Shown: one piece after another, positions 13,239 through 26,502 of the stretch | How positions within the stretch are numbered: the stretch's first letter is position 1 | Layout of the letters: each line of letters starts with the position of its first letter | Source: Petrolisthes cinctipes | Lineage: Eukaryota; Arthropoda; Malacostraca; Decapoda; Porcellanidae | Direction: 5' to 3' | DNA: 64,000 nucleotides | Assembly (NCBI GenBank): GCA_033782935.1 | Contig: JAWQEG010000490.1 | Span: 2,510,001-2,574,000, forward strand | Translations under genes and position numbers: made by a program | Notes under the pieces: generated by a model | The model's input: only the letters and a program-made list of their open reading frames with translations | Told to the model about the DNA's origin: nothing | The model's database searches: none

Positions 13239-14417
13239 AGCATGTTTTTAGCCTATATTTTGAAAATATTCTAGCACTGAGTAGGCATGTACAGATTGCT
13301 TCTGGGACCCCAAAATATTGAATTTTCGGGTGTTTTGAGCCTGAATTTGAGATATAAACGGGTACAGAAGATACATGCACATATTGACTTTGGGCACCAA
13401 AAATATCGATTTTCAGCATGTTTTGGGCCTGAATTTTGAAATTACTCTAACACGGAGTAGGCATGTACTGATCGCTTCTGGGACCCCAAAATATCGAATT
13501 TTCGGGTGTTTAGGGCCAGAATTTGAGATATAAACGGGTACAGAAGATGCATGCACATATCGACTTTTGGGCACCTAAAAGATCGATTTTCAGTATGTTT
13601 TTGGCCTGTATTTTGAAAATACTCTAACACGGAGTAGGCATGTACAGATACCTTCTGGGACCTCTAAATATCGAATTTTCGGGTGTTTTGGGACTGAATT
13701 TGAGATATCGATTTTTTTGCACCTAAAATGTCGATTTTTAGCATGTTTTTAGCCTATATTTTGAAAATATTCTAGCACTGTGTAGGCATGTACAGATTGC
13801 TTCTGGGACCCCAAAATATTGAATTTTCGTTTTTTTTTAGCCTGAATTTGAGATATAAACGGGTACAGAAGATACATGCACATATTGACTTTGGGCACCA
13901 AAAATATCGATTTTCAGCATGTTTTGGGCCTGTATTTTGAAAATACTCTAACACTGAGTAGGCATGTGCAGATTGCTTCTGGGACCCCAAAATATTGAAT
14001 TTTCGGGTGTTTTGATCCTGAATTTGAGATATAAACGGGTACTGAAGATGCATGCACATATCGACTTTTGTGCACCTAAAAGATCGATTTTCAGTATGTT
14101 TTGAGCATGAATTTTGAAAATACTCTAACACGGAGTAGGCTTGTACAGATCGCTTCTGGGACCCCAAAATATCGAATTTTCGGGTGTTTAGGGCCAGAAT
14201 TTGAGATATAAACGGGTACAGAAGATGCATGCACATATCGACTTTTGTGCACCTAAAAGATCGATTTTCAGTATGTTTTTGGCCTGTATCTTGAAAATAC
14301 TCTAACACGGAGTAGGCATGTACAGATACCTTCTGGGACCTCTAAATATCGAATTTTCGGGTGTTTTGGGACTGAATTTCAGATATCGATTTTTTGGCAC
14401 CTAAAATGTCGATTTTT
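13239..14417 (+). repeat. Class II trimer followed by a 678-bp tetramer with a poly-T tract
   Basis: The A start at 13239 opens a 501-bp class II trimer. The A start at 13740 opens a 678-bp unit of four monomers. In its first monomer the normal cgggtgttttgag is replaced by cg followed by nine T (13830-13838) and ag, the only homopolymer of that length seen here. A variant gtaggcttgtacag near 14136 recurs near 15131. Confidence 0.85.
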
Positions 14418-16400
14418 AGCATGTTTTTAGCCTATATTTTGAAAATATTCTAGCACTGTGTAGGCATGTACAGATTGCTTCTGGGACCCCCAAAAATAGT
14501 ATTTTCATGTGTTTTGAGCCTGAATTTGAGATATAAACGGGTACAGAAGATACATGCACATATTGACTTTGGGCATCTAAAATATCGATTTTCAGCATGT
14601 TTTGGGCCAGTATTTTGAAAATACTTTAACACTGAGTAGGCATGTACAGATTGCTTCTGGGACCCCAAAATATTGAATTTTCGGGTGTTTTGATCCTGAA
14701 TTTGAAATAAAAACGGGTACTGAAGATGCATGCACATATCGACTTTTGTGCACCTAAAAGATCGATTTTCAGTATGTTTTGAGCATGTATTTTGAAAATA
14801 CTCTAACACGGAGTAGGCATGTACAGATCGCTTCTGGGACCCCTAAATATCGAATTTTCGGGTGTTTTGGGACTGAATTTGAGATATCGACTTTTTGGCA
14901 CCTAAAAGATCGATTTTTAGCATGTTTTTAGCCTATATTTTGAAAATATTCTAGCACTGTACAGATTGCTTCTGGGACCCCAAAATATTGAATTTTCGGG
15001 TGTTTTGAGCCTGAATTTGAGATATAAACGGGTACAGAAGATACATGCACATATTGACTTTGGGCACCAAAAATATCGATTTTCAGCATGTTTTGGGCCT
15101 GAATTTTGAAAATACTCTAACACGGAGTAGGCTTGTACAGATCGCTTCTGGGACCCCAAAATATCGAATTTTCGGGTGTTTAGGGCCAGAATTTGAGATA
15201 TAAACGGGTACAGAAGATGCATGCACATATCGACTTTTGTGCACCTAAAAGATCGATTTTCAGTATGTTTTTGGCCTGTATTTTGAAAATACTCTAACAC
15301 GGAGTAGGCATGTACAGATACCTTCTGGGACCTCTAAATATCGAATTTTCGGGTGTTTTGGGACTGAATTTGAGATATCGATTTTTTGGCACCTAAAATG
15401 TCGATTTTTAGCATGTTTTTAGCCTATATTTTGAAAATATTCTAGCACTGCAGACGCATGTACAGATTGCTTCTGGGACCCCAAAAAATAGTATTTTCAT
15501 GTGTTTTGAGCCTGAATTTGAGATATAAACGGGTACAGAAGATACATGCACATATTGACTTTGGGCATCTAAAATATCGATTTTCAGCATGTTTTGGGAC
15601 AGTATTTTGAAAATACTCTAACACTGAATAGGCATGTACAGATTGCTTCTGGGACCCAAAATATTGAATTTTCGGGTGTTTTGAGCCTGAATTTGAGATA
15701 TAAACGGGTACTGTAGATGCATGCACATATCGACTTTTGTGCACCTAAAAGATCGATTTTCAGTATGTTTTGAGCATGTATTTTGAAAATACTCTAACAC
15801 GGAGTAGGCATGTACAGATCGCTTCTGGGACCCCTAAATATCGAATTTTCAGGTGTTTTGGGACTGAATTTGAGATATCGACTTTTTGGCACCTAAAAGA
15901 TCGATTTTCAGCATGTTTTTAGCCTATATTTTGAAAATATTCTAGCACTGTACAGATTGCTTCTGGGACCCCAAAATATTGAATTTTCGGGTGTTTTGAG
16001 CCTGAATTTGAGATATAAACGGGTACAGAAGATACATGCACATATTGACTTTGGGCACCAAAAATATCGATTTTCAGCATGTTTTGGGACTGAATTTTGA
16101 AAATACTCTAACACTGAGTATGCATGTACAGATCGCTTCTGGGACCCCAAAATATCGAATTTTCGGGTGTTTAGGGCCAGAATTTGAGATATAAACGGGT
16201 ACAGAAGATGCATGCACATATCGACTTTTGGGCACCTAAAAGATCAATTTTCAGTATGTTTTTGGCCTGTATTTTGAAAATACTCTAACACGGAGTAAGC
16301 ATGTACAGATACCTTCTGGGACCTCTAAATATCGAATTTTCGGGTGTTTTGGGACTGAATTTGAGATATCGATTGTTTGGCACCTAAAATGTCGATTTTT
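14418..16400 (+). repeat. Two tandem copies of a 991/992-bp HOR (14418-15409, 15410-16400)
   Basis: Each copy is a trimer (501 or 500 bp) plus a 491-bp trimer. The first A monomer of each copy has the otherwise unseen variant aaaatagtattttcatgtg (near 14492 and 15485), and the following B has a cagtattttg variant. The copies are not identical: copy 2 has gcactgcagacgcatg near 15446 where copy 1 has gcactgtgtaggcatg. Confidence 0.85.
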
Positions 16401-18044
16401 AGCATGTTTTTAGCCTATATTTTGAAAATATTCTAGCACTGTGTAGGCATGTACAGATTGTTTCTGGGACCCCAAAATATTGAATTTTCGGGTGTTTTGA
16501 GCCTGAATTTGAGATATAAACGGGTACAGAAGATACATGCACATATTGACTTTGGGCATCTAAAATATCGATTTTCAGTATGTTTTGAGCATGTATTTTG
16601 AAAATACTCTAACACGGAGTAGGCATGTACAGATCGCTTCTGGGACCCCTAAATATCGAATTTTCGGGTGTTTTGGGACTGAATTTGAGATATCGACTTT
16701 TTGGCACCTAAAAGATCGATTTTTAGCATGTTTTTAGCCTATATTTTGAAAATATTCTAGCACTGAGTAGGCATGTACAGATTGCTTCTGGGACCCCAAA
16801 ATATTGAATTTTCGGGTGTTTTGAGCCTGAATTTGAGATGTAAACGGGTACAGAAGATACATGCACATATTGACTTTAGGCACCAAAAATATCGATTTTC
16901 AGCATGTTTTTGGCCTGATTTTTGAAAATACTCTAACACGGAGTAGGCATGTACAGATCGCTTCTGGGACCCCAAAATATCGAATTTTCGGGTGTTTTGA
17001 GCCTGAATTTGAGAAATAAACGGGTACAGAAGATACATGCACATATTGACTTTGGGCACCAAAAATATCTATTTTCAGCATGTTTTGGGCCTGAATTTTG
17101 AAAATACTCTAACACTGAGTAGGCATGTACAGATCGCTTCTGGGACCCCAAAATATTGAATTTTCGGGTGTTTTGGGACTAAATTTGTGATATCGATTTT
17201 TTGGCACCTAAAATGTCGATTTTTAGCGTGTTTTTAAAAAGCCTATATTTTGAAAATATTCTAGCACTGTGTAGGCATGTACAGATTGCTTCTGGGACCC
17301 CAAAATATTGAATTTTCGGGTGTTTTGAGCCTGAATTTGAGATATTAACGGGTACTGAAGATGCATGCACATATCGACTTTTGTGCACCTAAAAGATCGA
17401 TTTTCAGTATGTTTTGAGCATATATTTTGAAAATACTCTAACACGGAGTATACATGTACAGATCGCTTCTGGGACCACTAAATATCGAATTTTCGGGTGT
17501 TTTGGGACTGAATTTGAGATATCGACTTTTTGGCACCTAAAAGATCGATTTTTAGCATGTTTTTAGCCTATATTTTGAAAATATTCTAGCACTGTACAGA
17601 TTGCTTCTGGGACCCCAAAATATTGAATTTTCGGGTGTTTTGAGCCTGAATTTGAGATATAAACGGGTACAGAAGATACATGCACATATTGACTTTGGGC
17701 ACCAAAAATATCGATTTTCAGCATGTTTTGGGCCTGAATTTTGAAAATACTCTAACACGGAGTAGGCATGTACAGATCGCTTCTGGGACCCCAAAATATC
17801 AAATTTTCGGGTGTTTAGGGCCAGAATTTGAGATATAAACGGGTACAGAAGATGCATGCACATATCGACTTTTGGGCACCTAAGAGATCGATTTTCAGTA
17901 TGTTTTTGGCCTGTATTTTGAAAATACTCTAACACGGAGTAGGCATGTACAGATACCTTCTGGGACCTCTAAATATCGAATTTTCGGGTGTTTTGGGACT
18001 GAATTTGAGATATCGATTTTTTGGCACCTAAAATGTCGATTTTT
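16401..18044 (+). repeat. Irregular units including a hybrid-rich trimer and an AAAA insertion
   Basis: A starts lie at 16401, 16725, 17225 and 17554, with lengths 324, 500, 329 and 491. Unit 16401 is A1 joined directly to C1. Unit 16725 ends in a monomer with a B2-like head and a C-type tail. Unit 17225 starts agcgtgtttttaaaaagcc, with four extra A, in an A1/B1 hybrid. Unit 17554 is the right-most of the dense run of 10-bp-deletion A monomers. Confidence 0.87.
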
Positions 18045-20019
18045 AGCATGTTTTTAGCCTATATTTTGAAAGTATTCTAGCACTGTGTAGGCATGTACAG
18101 ATTGCTTCTGGGACCCCAAAATATTGAATTTTCGGGTGTTTTGAGCCTGAATTTGAGATACAAACGGGTACTGAAGATGCATGCACATATCGACTTTTGT
18201 GCACATAAAAGATCGATTTTCAGTATGTTTTGAGCATGTATTTTGAAAATACTCTAACACGGAGTAGGCATGTACAGATCGCTTCTGGGACCCCTAAATA
18301 TTGAATTTTCGGGTGTTTTGGGACTGAATTTGAGATATCGACTTTTTGGCACCTAAAAGATCGATTTTTAGCATGTTTTTAGCCTATATTTTGAAAATAT
18401 TCTAGCACTGAGAAGGCATGTACAGATTGCTTCTGGGACCCCAAAATATTGAATTTTCGGGTGTTTTGAGCCTGAATTTGAGATATAAACGGGTACAGAA
18501 GATACATGCACATATTGACTTTGGGCACCAAAAATATCGATTTTCAGCATGTTTTGGGCCTGAATTTTGAAAATAATCTAACACGGTGTAGGCATGTACA
18601 GATACCTTCTGGGACCTCTAAATATCGAATTTTCGGGTGTTTTGGGACTGAATTTGAGATATCGATATTTTGGCACCTAAAATGTCGATTTTTAGCATGT
18701 TTTTAGCCTATATTTTGAAAATATTCTAGCACTGTGTAGGCATGTACAGATTGCTTCTGGGACCCCAAAATATTGAATTTTCGGGTGTTTTGAGCCTGAA
18801 TTTGAGATATAAACGGGTACAGAAGATACATGCACATATTGACTTTGGGCATCTAAAATATCGATTTTCAGCATGTTTTGGGCCTGTATTTTGAAAATAC
18901 TCTAACACTGAGTAGGCATGTACAGATTGCTTCTGGGACCCCAAAATATTGAATTTTCGGGTGTTTTGAGCCTGAATTTGAGATACAAACGGGTACTGAA
19001 GATGCATGCACATATCGACTTTTGTGCACATAAAAGATCGATTTTCAGTATGTTTTGAGCATGTATTTTGAAAATACTCTAACACGGAGTAGGCATGTAC
19101 AGATCGCTTCTGGGACCCCTAAATATCGAATTTTCGGGTGTTTTGGGACTGAATTTGAGATATCGACTTTTTGGCACCTAAAAGATCGATTTTTAGCATG
19201 TTTTTAGCCTATATTTTGAAAATATTCTAGCACTGAGTAGGCATGTACAGATTGCTTCTGGGACCCCAAAATATTGAATTTTCGGGTGTTTTGAGCCTGA
19301 ATTTGAGATATAAACGGGTACAGAAGATACATGCACATATTGACTTTGGGCACCAAAAATATCGATTTTCAGCATGTTTTGGGCCTGAATTTTGAAAATA
19401 ATCTAACACGGTGTAGGCATGTACAGATACCTTCTGGGACCTCTAAATATCGAATTTTCGGGTGTTTTGGGACTGAATTTGAGATATCGATATTTTGGCA
19501 CCTAAAATGTCGATTTTTAGCATGTTTTTAGCCTATAATTTGAAAATATTCTAGCACTGTGTAGGCATGTACAGATTGCTTCTGGGACCCCAAAATATTG
19601 AATTTTCGGGTGTTTTGAGCCTGAATTTGAGATATAAACGGGTACAGAAGATACATGCACATATTGACTTTGGGCATCTAAAATATCGATTTTCAGCATG
19701 TTTTGGGCCTGTATTTTGAAAATACTCTAACACTGAGTAGGCATGTACAGATTGCTTCTGGGACCCCAAAATATTGAATTTTCGGGTGTTTTGAGCCTGA
19801 ATTTGAGATATAAACGGGTACTGAAGATGCATGCACATATCGACTTTTGGGCACCTAAAAGATCGATTTTCAGTATGTTTTGAGCATGTATTTTGAAAAT
19901 ACTCTAACACGGAGTAGGCATGTACAGATCGCTTCTGGGACCCCTAAATAACGAATTTTCGGGTGTTTTGGGACTGAATATGAGATATCGACTTTTTGGC
20001 ACCTAAAAGATCGATTTTT
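18045..20019 (+). repeat. 1975-bp HOR, copy 1 of 2
   Basis: The unit string is 325-324-501-324-501 (A starts 18045, 18370, 18694, 19195, 19519). Private marks shared with copy 2 at +1975: gagatacaaacggg (near 18157), gtgcacataaaagatcg, a cctaaatattgaatt C variant, cgatattttggc, gaaaataatctaacacggtg, and cctaaataacgaatt followed by gaatatgag near 19950-19980. Differences are few, such as g at 18072 and gagaagg near 18411. Confidence 0.93.
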
Positions 20020-21994
20020 AGCATGTTTTTAGCCTATATTTTGAAAATATTCTAGCACTGTGTAGGCATGTACAGATTGCTTCTGGGACCCCAAAATATT
20101 GAATTTTCGGGTGTTTTGAGCCTGAATTTGAGATACAAACGGGTACTGAAGATGCATGCACATATCGACTTTTGTGCACATAAAAGATCGATTTTCAGTA
20201 TGTTTTGAGCATGTATTTTGAAAATACTCTAACACGGAGTAGGCATGTACAGATCGCTTCTGGGACCCCTAAATATTGAATTTTCGGGTGTTTTGGGACT
20301 GAATTTGAGATATCGACTTTTTGGCACCTAAAAGATCGATTTTTAGCATGTTTTTAGCCTATATTTTGAAAATATTCTAGCACTGAGTAGGCATGTACAG
20401 ATTGCTTCTGGGACCCCAAAATATTGAATTTTCGGGTGTTTTGAGCCTGAATTTGAGATATAAACGGGTACAGAAGATACATGCACATATTGACTTTGGG
20501 CACCAAAAATATCGATTTTCAGCATGTTTTGGGCCTGAATTTTGAAAATAATCTAACACGGTGTAGGCATGTACAGATACCTTCTGGGACCTCTAAATAT
20601 CGAATTTTCGGGTGTTTTGGGACTGAATTTGAGATATCGATATTTTGGCACCTAAAATGTCGATTTTTAGCATGTTTTTAGCCTATATTTTGAAAATATT
20701 CTAGCACTGTGTAGGCATGTACAGATTGCTTCTGGGACCCCAAAATATTGAATTTTCGGGTGTTTTGAGCCTGAATTTGAGATATAAACGGGTACAGAAG
20801 ATACATGCACATATTGACTTTGGGCATCTAAAATATCGATTTTCAGCATGTTTTGGGCCTGTATTTTGAAAATACTCTAACACTGAGTAGGCATGTACAG
20901 ATTGCTTCTGGGACCCCAAAATATTGAATTTTCGGGTGTTTTGAGCCTGAATTTGAGATACAAACGGGTACTGAAGATGCATGCACATATCGACTTTTGT
21001 GCACATAAAAGATCGATTTTCAGTATGTTTTGAGCATGTATTTTGAAAATACTCTAACACGGAGTAGGCATGTACAGATCGCTTCTGGGACCCCTAAATA
21101 TCGAATTTTCGGGTGTTTTGGGACTGAATTTGAGATATCGACTTTTTGGCACCTAAAAGATCGATTTTTAGCATGTTTTTAGCCTATATTTTGAAAATAT
21201 TCTAGCACTGAGTAGGCATGTACAGATTGCTTCTGGGACCCCAAAATATTGAATTTTCGGGTGTTTTGAGCCTGAATTTGAGATATAAACGGGTACAGAA
21301 GATACATGCACATATTGACTTTGGGCACCAAAAATATCGATTTTCAGCATGTTTTGGGCCTGAATTTTGAAAATAATCTAACACGGTGTAGGCATGTACA
21401 GATACCTTCTGGGACCTCTAAATATCGAATTTTCGGGTGTTTTGGGACTGAATTTGAGATATCGATATTTTGGCACCTAAAATGTCGATTTTTAGCATGT
21501 TTTTAGCCTATAATTTGAAAATATTCTAGCACTGTGTAGGCATGTACAGATTGCTTCTGGGACCCCAAAATATTGAATTTTCGGGTGTTTTGAGCCTGAA
21601 TTTGAGATATAAACGGGTACAGAAGATACATGCACATATTGACTTTGGGCATCTAAAATATCGATTTTCAGCATGTTTTGGGCCTGTATTTTGAAAATAC
21701 TCTAACACTGAGTAGGCATGTACAGATTGCTTCTGGGACCCCAAAATATTGAATTTTCGGGTGTTTTGAGCCTGAATTTGAGATATAAACGGGTACTGAA
21801 GATGCATGCACATATCGACTTTTGGGCACCTAAAAGATCGATTTTCAGTATGTTTTGAGCATGTATTTTGAAAATACTCTAACACGGAGTAGGCATGTAC
21901 AGATCGCTTCTGGGACCCCTAAATAACGAATTTTCGGGTGTTTTGGGACTGAATATGAGATATCGACTTTTTGGCACCTAAAAGATCGATTTTT
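20020..21994 (+). repeat. 1975-bp HOR, copy 2 of 2
   Basis: The unit string 325-324-501-324-501 is repeated (A starts 20020, 20345, 20669, 21170, 21494), with the same private variants as copy 1. Similarity of the specific marks stops at 21995, where gtgtaggcatg is replaced by gagtaggcatg and a plain class I trimer begins. Copies 1 and 2 abut, so this is a direct tandem duplication. Confidence 0.93.
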
Positions 21995-22495
21995 AGCATG
22001 TTTTTAGCCTATATTTTGAAAATATTCTAGCACTGAGTAGGCATGTACAGATTGCTTCTGGGACCCCAAAATATTGAATTTTCGGGTGTTTTGAGCCTGA
22101 ATTTGAGATATAAACGGGTACAGAAGATACATGCACATATTGACTTTGGGCATCTAAAATATCGATTTTCAGCATGTTTTGGGCCTGTATTTTGATAATA
22201 CTCTAACACTGAGTAGGCATGTACAGATTGCTTCTGGGACCCCAAAATATTGAATTTTCGGGTGTTTTGAGCCTGAAGTTGAGATATAAACGGGTACTGA
22301 AGATGCATGCAAATATCGACTTTTGTGCACCTAAAAGATCGATTTTCAGTATGTTTTGAGCATGTATTTTGAAAATACTCTAACACGGAGTAGGCATGTA
22401 CAGATCGCTTCTGGGACCCCTAAATATCGAATTTTCGGGTGTTTTGGGACTGAATTAGAGATATCGACTTTTTGGCACCTAAAAGATCGATTTTT
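21995..22495 (+). repeat. Single class I trimer between HOR blocks
   Basis: A 501-bp class I unit with private changes: ttttgataatactc near 22193, gcctgaagttgag near 22273 and gcatgcaaatatcg near 22306. The last also occurs near 25460. It separates the 1975-bp block from the 825-bp block. Confidence 0.9.
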
Positions 22496-24145
22496 AGAAT
22501 GTTTTTAGCCTATATTTTGAAAATATTCTAGCACTGAGTAGGCATGTACAGATTGCTTCTGGGACCCCAAAATATTGAATTTTCGGGTGTTTTGAGCCTG
22601 AATTTGAGATATAAACGGGTACAGAAGATACATGCACATATTGACTTAGGGCACCAAAAATATCGATTTTCAGCATGTTTTGGGCCTGAATTTTGAAAAT
22701 AATCTAACACGGTGTAGGCATGTACAGATACCTTCTGGGACCTCTAAATATCGAATTTTCGGGTGTTTTGGGACTGAATTTGAGATATCGATTTTTTGGC
22801 ACCTAAAATGTCGATTTTTAGCATGTTTTTAGCCTATATTTTGAAAATATTCTAGCACTGTGTAGGCATGTACAGATTGCTTCTGGGACCTCAAAATATT
22901 GAATTTTCGGGTGTTTTGAGCCTGAATTTGAGATATAAACGGGTACAGAAGATACATGCACATATTGACTTTGGGCATCTAAAATATCGATTTTCAGCAT
23001 GTTTTGGGCCTGTATTTTGAAAATACTCTAACACTGAGTAGGCATGTACAGATTGCTTCTGGGACCCCAAAATATTGAATTTTCGGGTGTTTTGAGCCTG
23101 AATTTGAGATATAAACGGGTACTGAAGATGCATGCACATATCGACTTTTGTGCACCTAAAAGATCGATTTTCTGTATGTTTTGAGCATGTATTTTGAAAA
23201 TACTCTAACACGGAGTAGGCATGTACAGATCGCTTCTGGGACCCCTAAATATCGAATTTTCGGGTGTTTTGGGACTGAATTAGAGATATCGACTTTTTGG
23301 CACCTAAAAGATCGATTTTTAGAATGTTTTTAGCCTATATTTTGAAAATATTCTAGCACTGAGTAGGCATGTACAGATTGCTTCTGGGACCCCAAAATAT
23401 TGAATTTTCGGGTGTTTTGAGCCTGAATTTGAGATATAAACGGGTACAGAAGATACATGCACATATTGACTTAGGGCACCAAAAATATCGATTTTCAGCA
23501 TGTTTTGGGCCTGAATTTTGAAAATAATCTAACACGGTGTAGGCATGTACAGATACCTTCTGGGACCTCTAAATATCGAATTTTCGGGTGTTTTGGGACT
23601 GAATTTGAGATATCGATTTTTTGGCACCTAAAATGTCGATTTTTAGCATGTTTTTAGCCTATATTTTGAAAATATTCTAGCACTGTGTAGGCATGTACAG
23701 ATTGCTTCTGGGACCTCAAAATATTGAATTTTCGGGTGTTTTGAGCCTGAATTTGAGATATAAACGGGTACAGAAGATACATGCACATATTGACTTTGGG
23801 CATCTAAAATATCGATTTTCAGCATGTTTTGGGCCTGTATTTTGAAAATACTCTAACACTGAGTAGGCATGTACAGATTGCTTCTGGGACCCCAAAATAT
23901 TGAATTTTCGTGTGTTTTGAGCCTGAATTTGAGATATAAACGGGTACTGAAGATGCATGCACATATCGACTTTTGTGCACCTAAAAGATCGATTTTCTGT
24001 ATGTTTTGAGCATGTATTTTGAAAATACTCTAACACGGAGTAGGCATGTACAGATCGCTTCTGGGACCCCTAAATATCGAATTTTCGGGTGTTTTGGGAC
24101 TGAATTTGAGATATCGAATTTTTGGCACCTAAAAGATCGATTTTT
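22496..24145 (+). repeat. Two tandem copies of an 825-bp HOR (22496-23320, 23321-24145)
   Basis: Each copy is a 324-bp dimer A2-(B2/C2) plus a 501-bp class I trimer. Shared private marks: an A start reading agaatgtttttagcc, gacttagggcacc, gggacctcaaaatattg and gattttctgtatg. One visible difference is cgtgtgtttt near 23909, where copy 1 reads cgggtgtttt. The trimer part is repeated once more at 24146-24646 without the dimer. Confidence 0.93.
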
Positions 24146-26149
24146 AGCATGTTTTTAGCCTATATTTTGAAAATATTCTAGCACTGTGTAGGCATGTACA
24201 GATTGCTTCTGGGACCTCAAAATATTGAATTTTCGGGTGTTTTGAGCCTGAATTTGAGATATAAACGGGTACAGAAGATACATGCACATATTGACTTTGG
24301 GCATCTAAAATATCGATTTTCAGCATGTTTTGGGCCTGTATTTTGAAAATACTCTAACACTGAGTAGGCATGTACAGATTGCTTCTGGGACCCCAAAATA
24401 TTGAATTTTCGGGTGTTTTGAGCCTGAATTTGAGATATAAACGGGTACTGAAGATGCATGCACATATCGACTTTTGTGCACCTAAAAGATCGATTTTCTG
24501 TATGTTTTGAGCATGTATTTTGAAAATACTCTAACACGGAGTAGGCATGTACAGATCGCTTCTGGGACCCCTAAATATCGAATTTTCGGGTGTTTTGGGA
24601 CTGAATTTGAGATATCGAATTTTTGGCACCTAAAAGATCGATTTTTAGCATGTTTTTAGCCTATATTTTGAAAATATTCTAGCACTGAGTAGGCATGTAC
24701 AGATTGCTTCTGGGACCCCAAAATATTGAATTTTCGGGTGTTTTGAGCCTGAATTTGAGATATAAACGGGTACAGAAGATACATGCACATATTGACTTTG
24801 GGCACCAAAAATATCGATTTTCAGCATGTTTTGGGCCTGAATTTTGAAATTACTCTAACACGGAGTAGGCATGTACAGATCGCTTCTGGGACCCCAAAAT
24901 ATCGAATTTTCGGGTGTTTAGGGCCAGAATTTGAGATATAAACGGGTACTGAAGATGCATGCACATATCGACTTTTGGGCACCTAAAAGATCGATTTTCA
25001 GTATGTTTTTGGCCTGTATTTTGAAAATACTCTAACACGGAGTAGGCATGTACAGATCGCTTCTGGGACCTCTAAATAACGAATTTTCGGGTGTTTTAGG
25101 ACTGAATTTGAGATATCGACTTTTTGGCACCTAAAAGATCGATTTTTAGCATGTTTTTAGCCTATATTTTGAAAATATTCTAGCACTGAGTAGGCATGTA
25201 CAGATTGCTTCTGGGACCCCAAAATATTGAATTTTCGGGTGTTTTGAGCCTGAATTTGAGATATAAACGGGTACAGAAGATACATGCACATATTGACTTT
25301 GGGCATCTAAAATATCGATTTTCAGCATGTTTTGGGCCTGTATTTTGAAAATACTCTAACACTGAGTAGGCATGTACAGATTGCTTCTGGGACCCCAAAA
25401 TATTGAATTTTCGGGTGTTTTGAGCCTGAATTTGAGATATAAACGGGTACTGAAGATGCATGCAAATATCGACTTTTGTGCACCTAAAAGATCGATTTTC
25501 AGTATGTTTTGAGCATGTATTTTGAAAATACTCTAACACGGAGTAGGCATGTACAGATCGCTTCTGGGACCCCTAAATATCGAATTTTCGGGTGTTTTGG
25601 GACTGAATTTGAGATATCGACTTTTTGGCACCTAAAAGATCGATTTTTAGCATGTTTTTAGCCTATATTTTGAAAATATTCTAGCACTGAGTAGGCATGT
25701 ACAGATTGCTTCTGGGACCCCAAAATATTGAATTTTCGGGTGTTTTGAGCCTGAATTTGAGATATAAACGGGTACAGAAGATACATGCACATATTGACTT
25801 TGGGCATCTAAAATATCGATTTTCAGCATGTTTTGGGCCTGAATTTTGAAAATACTCTAACACGGAGTAGGCATGTACAGATCGCTTCTGGGACCCCAAA
25901 ATATCGAATTTTCGGGTGTTTAGGGCCAGAATTCGAGATATAAACGAGTACAGAAGATGCATGCACATATCGACTTTTGGGCACCTAAAAGATCGATTTT
26001 CAGTATGTTTTTGGCCTGTATTTTGAAAATACTCTAACACGGAGTAGGCATGTACAGATGCCTTCTGGGACCTCTAAATATCGAATTTTCGGGTGTTTTG
26101 GGACTGAATTTGAGATATCGATTTTTTGGCACCTAAAATGTCGATTTTT

Positions 26150-26325
26150 AGCATGTTTTTAGCCTATATTTTGAAAATATTCTAGCACTGTGTAGGCATG
26201 TACAGATTGCTTCTGGGACCCCAAAATATTGAATTTTCGGGTGTTTTGAGCCTGAATTTGAGATATAAACGGGTACAGAAGATACATGCACATATTGACT
26301 TTGGGCATCTAAAATATCGATTTTC
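26150..26325 (+). repeat. Monomer A1 (176 bp)
   Basis: Reference A monomer, used here for position numbering (position 1 is the a of agcatgttttt). It has a perfect 15-bp dyad at positions 17-31 (seven-base arms around a central g). It has T rather than C at positions 59, 81 and 147, where B2 and C1 monomers carry CpG. The last 21 bases read catctaaaatatcgattttc in class I, and the corresponding part of class II reads caccaaaaatatcg. Confidence 0.93.
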
Positions 26326-26502
26326 AGCATGTTTTGGGCCTGTATTTTGAAAATACTCTAACACTGAGTAGGCATGTACAGATTGCTTCTGGGACCCCAA
26401 AATATTGAATTTTCGGGTGTTTTGAGCCTGAATTTGAGATATAAACGGGTACTGAAGATGCATGCACATATCGACTTTTGTGCACCTAAAAGATCGATTT
26501 TC
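26326..26502 (+). repeat. Monomer B1 (177 bp)
   Basis: Reference B monomer. By eye a class I A and B differ at about a dozen positions plus a one-base insertion (extra T after position 150), so they are about 93% alike. The dyad at 17-31 is kept by a paired change: position 17 is G and position 31 is C, instead of A and T in monomer A. It contains the 8-bp palindrome tgcatgca inside the 29-bp segment that C monomers lack. GC content is 69 of 177 bases (39%). Confidence 0.93.

Noticed and set aside
18506..18706. Plus-strand open frames of 63-75 codons at several places (18506, 19331, 20481, 21306, 32612, 54220 and others)
   Set aside because: They appear only where a hybrid monomer or point change removes a stop, and they repeat at the spacing of the local HOR. 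They have no features of a gene.
26265..26275. Possible CENP-B box around aaacggg in A and B monomers
   Set aside because: Against the essential CENP-B positions (TTCG, A, CGGG) only the 3' half plus one G match (6 of 9). The TTC part is missing, so no canonical box is present; the segment is kept only as a candidate binding region.
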